From assembly GCF_001522545.3 (NCBI RefSeq), contig NC_031769.1:134866105-134930104 (forward strand): a stretch of 64,000 nt of DNA. The letters are read 5' to 3'. The notes under the pieces are model-generated. The model searched no databases, had not been told where the DNA came from, and saw only the letters and a list, made by a program, of their open reading frames with translations. How positions within the stretch are numbered: position 1 is the first letter of the stretch; every line of letters starts with the position of its first letter. The position numbers and the translations under genes were made by a program. The stretch comes from Parus major. Lineage: Eukaryota; Chordata; Aves; Passeriformes; Paridae. Shown here piece by piece: positions 60,981 through 64,000 of this stretch.

Positions 60981-61415
60981 TGTTCTGGTTTCAGCCAGGA
61001 CAGGGTTACATTTTGCAGTAGCCAGGAGCTGGCATGGCCAGGACAGGAGTTTTTTCTTCACCACCTCATATCATTGTCAGTGGCTGGGGAAAGGAAGGCT
61101 CTTAGATGAGAAGGGGCTCCTTCAGGTCCAGCAAGCCTGGCAGAAAGAGCCATCTGGTACTGTCTATTATCATCTGGCTTCTTTTCCATGTGAATTGTTC
61201 CTTTTTATATGCCCTCTGTCATTAATACTGTTTCTGTTACTGATCTTATTCTTATCTCATTTGTTTACAGTAAATTGTTCTTATTTCAAACCATGATCTT
61301 TTGAGCCTCCAGTTCTTTTCTTCCCACCCACAAGAGGGAAGGGGGATGAGGTAGCAAGTGGCAGTATGGTTTTATTGAGAGCACTAAATTGGACTAAAAT
61401 TCCCAAATCACAACA
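60981..61415 (+). mobile_element. Solo LTR with 5-bp target-site duplication CTGTG
   Basis: A 435-bp element that begins TGTTCTGGTTTCAGCCAGGA and ends in CACAACA, so it has the TG...CA ends of a retroviral LTR. It is flanked by CTGTG on both sides (60976-60980 and 61416-61420). Its start, the stretch before the end with ttcttatttcaa, and the GC-rich block near 61325-61345 resemble LTRs common in songbird genomes. No internal retroviral genes lie beside it, so it is a solo LTR left by recombination. Orientation is from its resemblance to those LTRs. A short open frame inside it (60970-61296) is not a gene. Confidence 0.85.
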
Positions 61416-61445
61416 CTGTGAAATTTCCTTGACTTACTATTCTCC

Positions 61446-61466
61446 TTTTTTTTTTTTTTTTTTTTT
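61446..61466. repeat. T21 homopolymer
   Basis: Twenty-one T in a row on the plus strand, about 25 bases to the right of the LTR target-site duplication. It may be part of an older retroposon tail in reverse, but nothing recognisable adjoins it. Confidence 0.9.
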
Positions 61467-63639
61467 AATTTTTTTAAAGAATGTTATTCTCAGTGTATTA
61501 CATGAAAAATATACCTCTCATATGTTGCCAGTGTTTTTTCTAAACTAGGGAAAGAGTGTTGAAGTAATAATACAGCTGAAGTAGAACAGTTTGACAAAAA
61601 AAAAAAATATAGAAGGCCCAAGGCAGTAATTATATTTCATTTAATAGACTGAGAGTGAGTTAACAGACCTGAAGCACTGACTAGATTGAGAATTAGAAAT
61701 TTAATTTGAATAAAAGCTGCATGGAGAAAGCCTACTGATAAATTAGGCAATATATTGTTTGATATAAAAGTACACTAGTTTCAAAGCATTCTACTGAAAC
61801 GCTTTAATGAAGGTGCACAGACATTTTTCTATATTATGGTGGTCCTACATGTAGTCCTTCTTAAAAACTAAAGTAGGCCTTTAGTCACTACAAATATTTT
61901 TTAATTAGGTATTTTTATGGTATATAAAACAGCATATTTTAAATCTATAATGCCTAACAGACCCATCAGTGATTAATGCTACAAACCTAAATAAAAGCAG
62001 AAGAATAAGAGAACTATGTTTCCCATGTACTTTTCACAGGCTATGTTTTCTGAGATTATTTTACCAAGGCAGTAGTCAAAGCTGCAGATCTAGGTGCTAA
62101 TTTGAAATTTACTGTTTTGTACAGTTTAAACTTCTGGCTTCAAATCTATTCTGAGGGGAATAGCCAGGAAGAAAAAATTACATGTTCACATCTCTGAAAG
62201 TCTATCAGCAAGCAATACAGTAATGAGAAAAAAAATTTGGAAGTGTAATTAGTTGTATTTTTTTTGTTCTAAATAAAAGACAATACTGTTATGATGTGTA
62301 AGTACTCAGGATTCTCTGAAAGGGACAAGAAAATTAGGTGGAATGCTTTTTGCTTGGGCCCATTAATTTTAATCTAGAGGTTTTTTCTTTAGTCTCTTAC
62401 AAAATTGTGTATAAATAGGTAAGGAATCCACAACTTTACAGCCAACAACTACTGACATTCACTTTAAACTGAAGAAGCTACTACTCAGATAACATTCTGA
62501 GACCAGTTGTGCACATTGTGTGATCCATTACTTCATTGGTCCATTTTATTGAGAAAAATTAGTGGAAGAGTTTAGACAAGGAAGAGAGTAAGTAGGAGGC
62601 CATCACCCTGCTACTAAAAAAGTGCTCTGAACCACAGAAATGTGGAGATCTTGGTAATCTTGAACATGGGCAGCATTTTCCAATCCTGCTTCATTTTGTT
62701 TTTACACAATTGCTTATATGCTTTGAGAAAAGAAATCAGAATCACACTTTTATAGCACCTGACTGTCTAAGCAAGAATTTCTGAAAAGGAAGAAACTGGT
62801 GAAAGTAAAACATCAGAATTTTGTTTATTGCTAATTTTTCTATTACAGTCTCTGAAGGAGAAAGTGCAAACGCAGCTTATTTTGGTTTTTCCTGTAGATC
62901 TTAACAATAGCCTGTATATAACAGAAGGGATATTCAAAGAAATAACAGATCTACAAAAATTGTTTTTGTTGATGATTCTTGTGATGGTAATAACAAAATC
63001 ATTCATAAAACTATTATCTACAAAGACACGAATTACATGAAATTCAAATTAATTGTATTTTTCAAACCCCTTCATTATAGTTCTAGGAAGAACTGACTTC
63101 TTAATGTAAGAAAATTATAAAAAAAGAAAAAAAATTGTGTTTAAGTCTTTCTCTAATGCTTATGGAGGGACCACAGGAAGACTAACCTCTTAAGTAATAT
63201 ACATGGTAGAAGTAATAAACAATTGAAACTCCGGAGTAACAATAGTAATAATAAGAAGAATTCAATCATGGAAAAATATTATGCCAAAATAAAAAACAGC
63301 TTTATAAACATATGAGGTTTAATTCAAACCATACTATTTATTAATTATATAATAAGGATTATAGATTTAATGGCAGTCACTTTGAAAAAACTTTCTTCAA
63401 TCACCTCTTAGCTAGTTTAGAGCTACTAATTAAAAGTACAACAGTTTTCTGCATATAATAATTATCTTTTATCATCCTACTAGTAAATGTTAATTTTTAG
63501 ATCAGATGATTAATCATTTCATTCATTTGAAACAAATTATCACTTCAATTTACTGAATCATATGGATGAAATTAATATTTGAGTAATTATTTTTGTTTAC
63601 ATAGGAAAACAAACCAAAAAGTACTCACAGTGGAAAACT

Positions 63640-63665
63640 AAAAAAAAAAAAAAAAAAAAAAAAAA
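63640..63665. repeat. A26 homopolymer
   Basis: Twenty-six A in a row on the plus strand. I see no recognisable element to its left, so a retroposon tail cannot be shown. Confidence 0.9.
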
Positions 63666-64000
63666 GAAAACATAAAAGAAAACACTGAAATAATCAAAAA
63701 ATATATAAAGGAAACATTTGAAAAGAAAAAGTGAAAATATTCCAGCCATTTGATAGCAGTAAGTACGAGAAACAGGACTTCATCAGTATTATCCTTATAG
63801 TAAACAGAACCACTTATCAGTCGCCAGTCTGGCAACAGATGTGTTGCCAGTCTGCCTGAGTCTATAATTGAAATGTGAAGTCAAAACAGGGAGGGTTTCA
63901 AGCCCTAAATGAGAAACTTTTTGTTTTTGAAGAAAGCAAATCTTGCATAACAATCAGCTTGTCATTTCAGAATCCACAGTCCTTTATAGAAAATGGAAAT

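Overview
The window is vertebrate nuclear DNA, most likely from a bird and plausibly a songbird. It is AT-rich, has very low coding density, and carries several CR1-type LINE fragments plus short endogenous-retrovirus LTRs of a kind that I associate with passerine genomes. No bacterial, phage or CRISPR-like content is visible. Species and chromosome cannot be fixed from the sequence alone.

One protein-coding gene accounts for everything I can support. It lies on the minus strand and is an internal part of a CSMD-family gene (CUB and Sushi multiple domains), best matched to CSMD3. I found 21 internal exons between 51719 (5'-most in transcription) and 139 (3'-most). Every exon has AG acceptor and GT donor borders, and all 20 junctions keep the reading frame. 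Together they give 3016 coding bases, about 1005 residues of a protein whose human relative has about 3700.

In transcription order the exons encode the C-terminal two thirds of a CUB domain, Sushi, CUB, Sushi, CUB, Sushi, CUB, Sushi, CUB, then four consecutive Sushi domains. If the last CUB is CUB14, as in the known family layout, the window runs from mid-CUB10 to Sushi17. The start of CUB10, the signal peptide, the Sushi-only C-terminal part, the transmembrane segment and the cytoplasmic tail lie outside. CSMD proteins are very large type I membrane proteins, mainly of brain; CUB and Sushi modules mediate protein binding and, in relatives, complement regulation.

Region by region: 51720-64000 is one intron, or part of one, with no convincing exon; it holds two LTRs with exact 5-bp target-site duplications. 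33694-51719 holds exons for CUB10 to early CUB12, one further LTR and several CR1 fragments. 19590-33693 holds the rest of CUB12, Sushi12 and CUB13, plus the longest CR1 copy (27976-29555). 1-19589 holds Sushi13 to Sushi17 including CUB14, and small CR1 remnants.

I saw no sign of a previously undescribed system. The points most worth checking are a degenerate splice donor (GT followed by a T run) after the second Sushi13 exon, a 44-bp pseudo-exon in the CUB11 intron, nested transposon insertions, and changes at likely calcium-ligand positions in some CUB domains.
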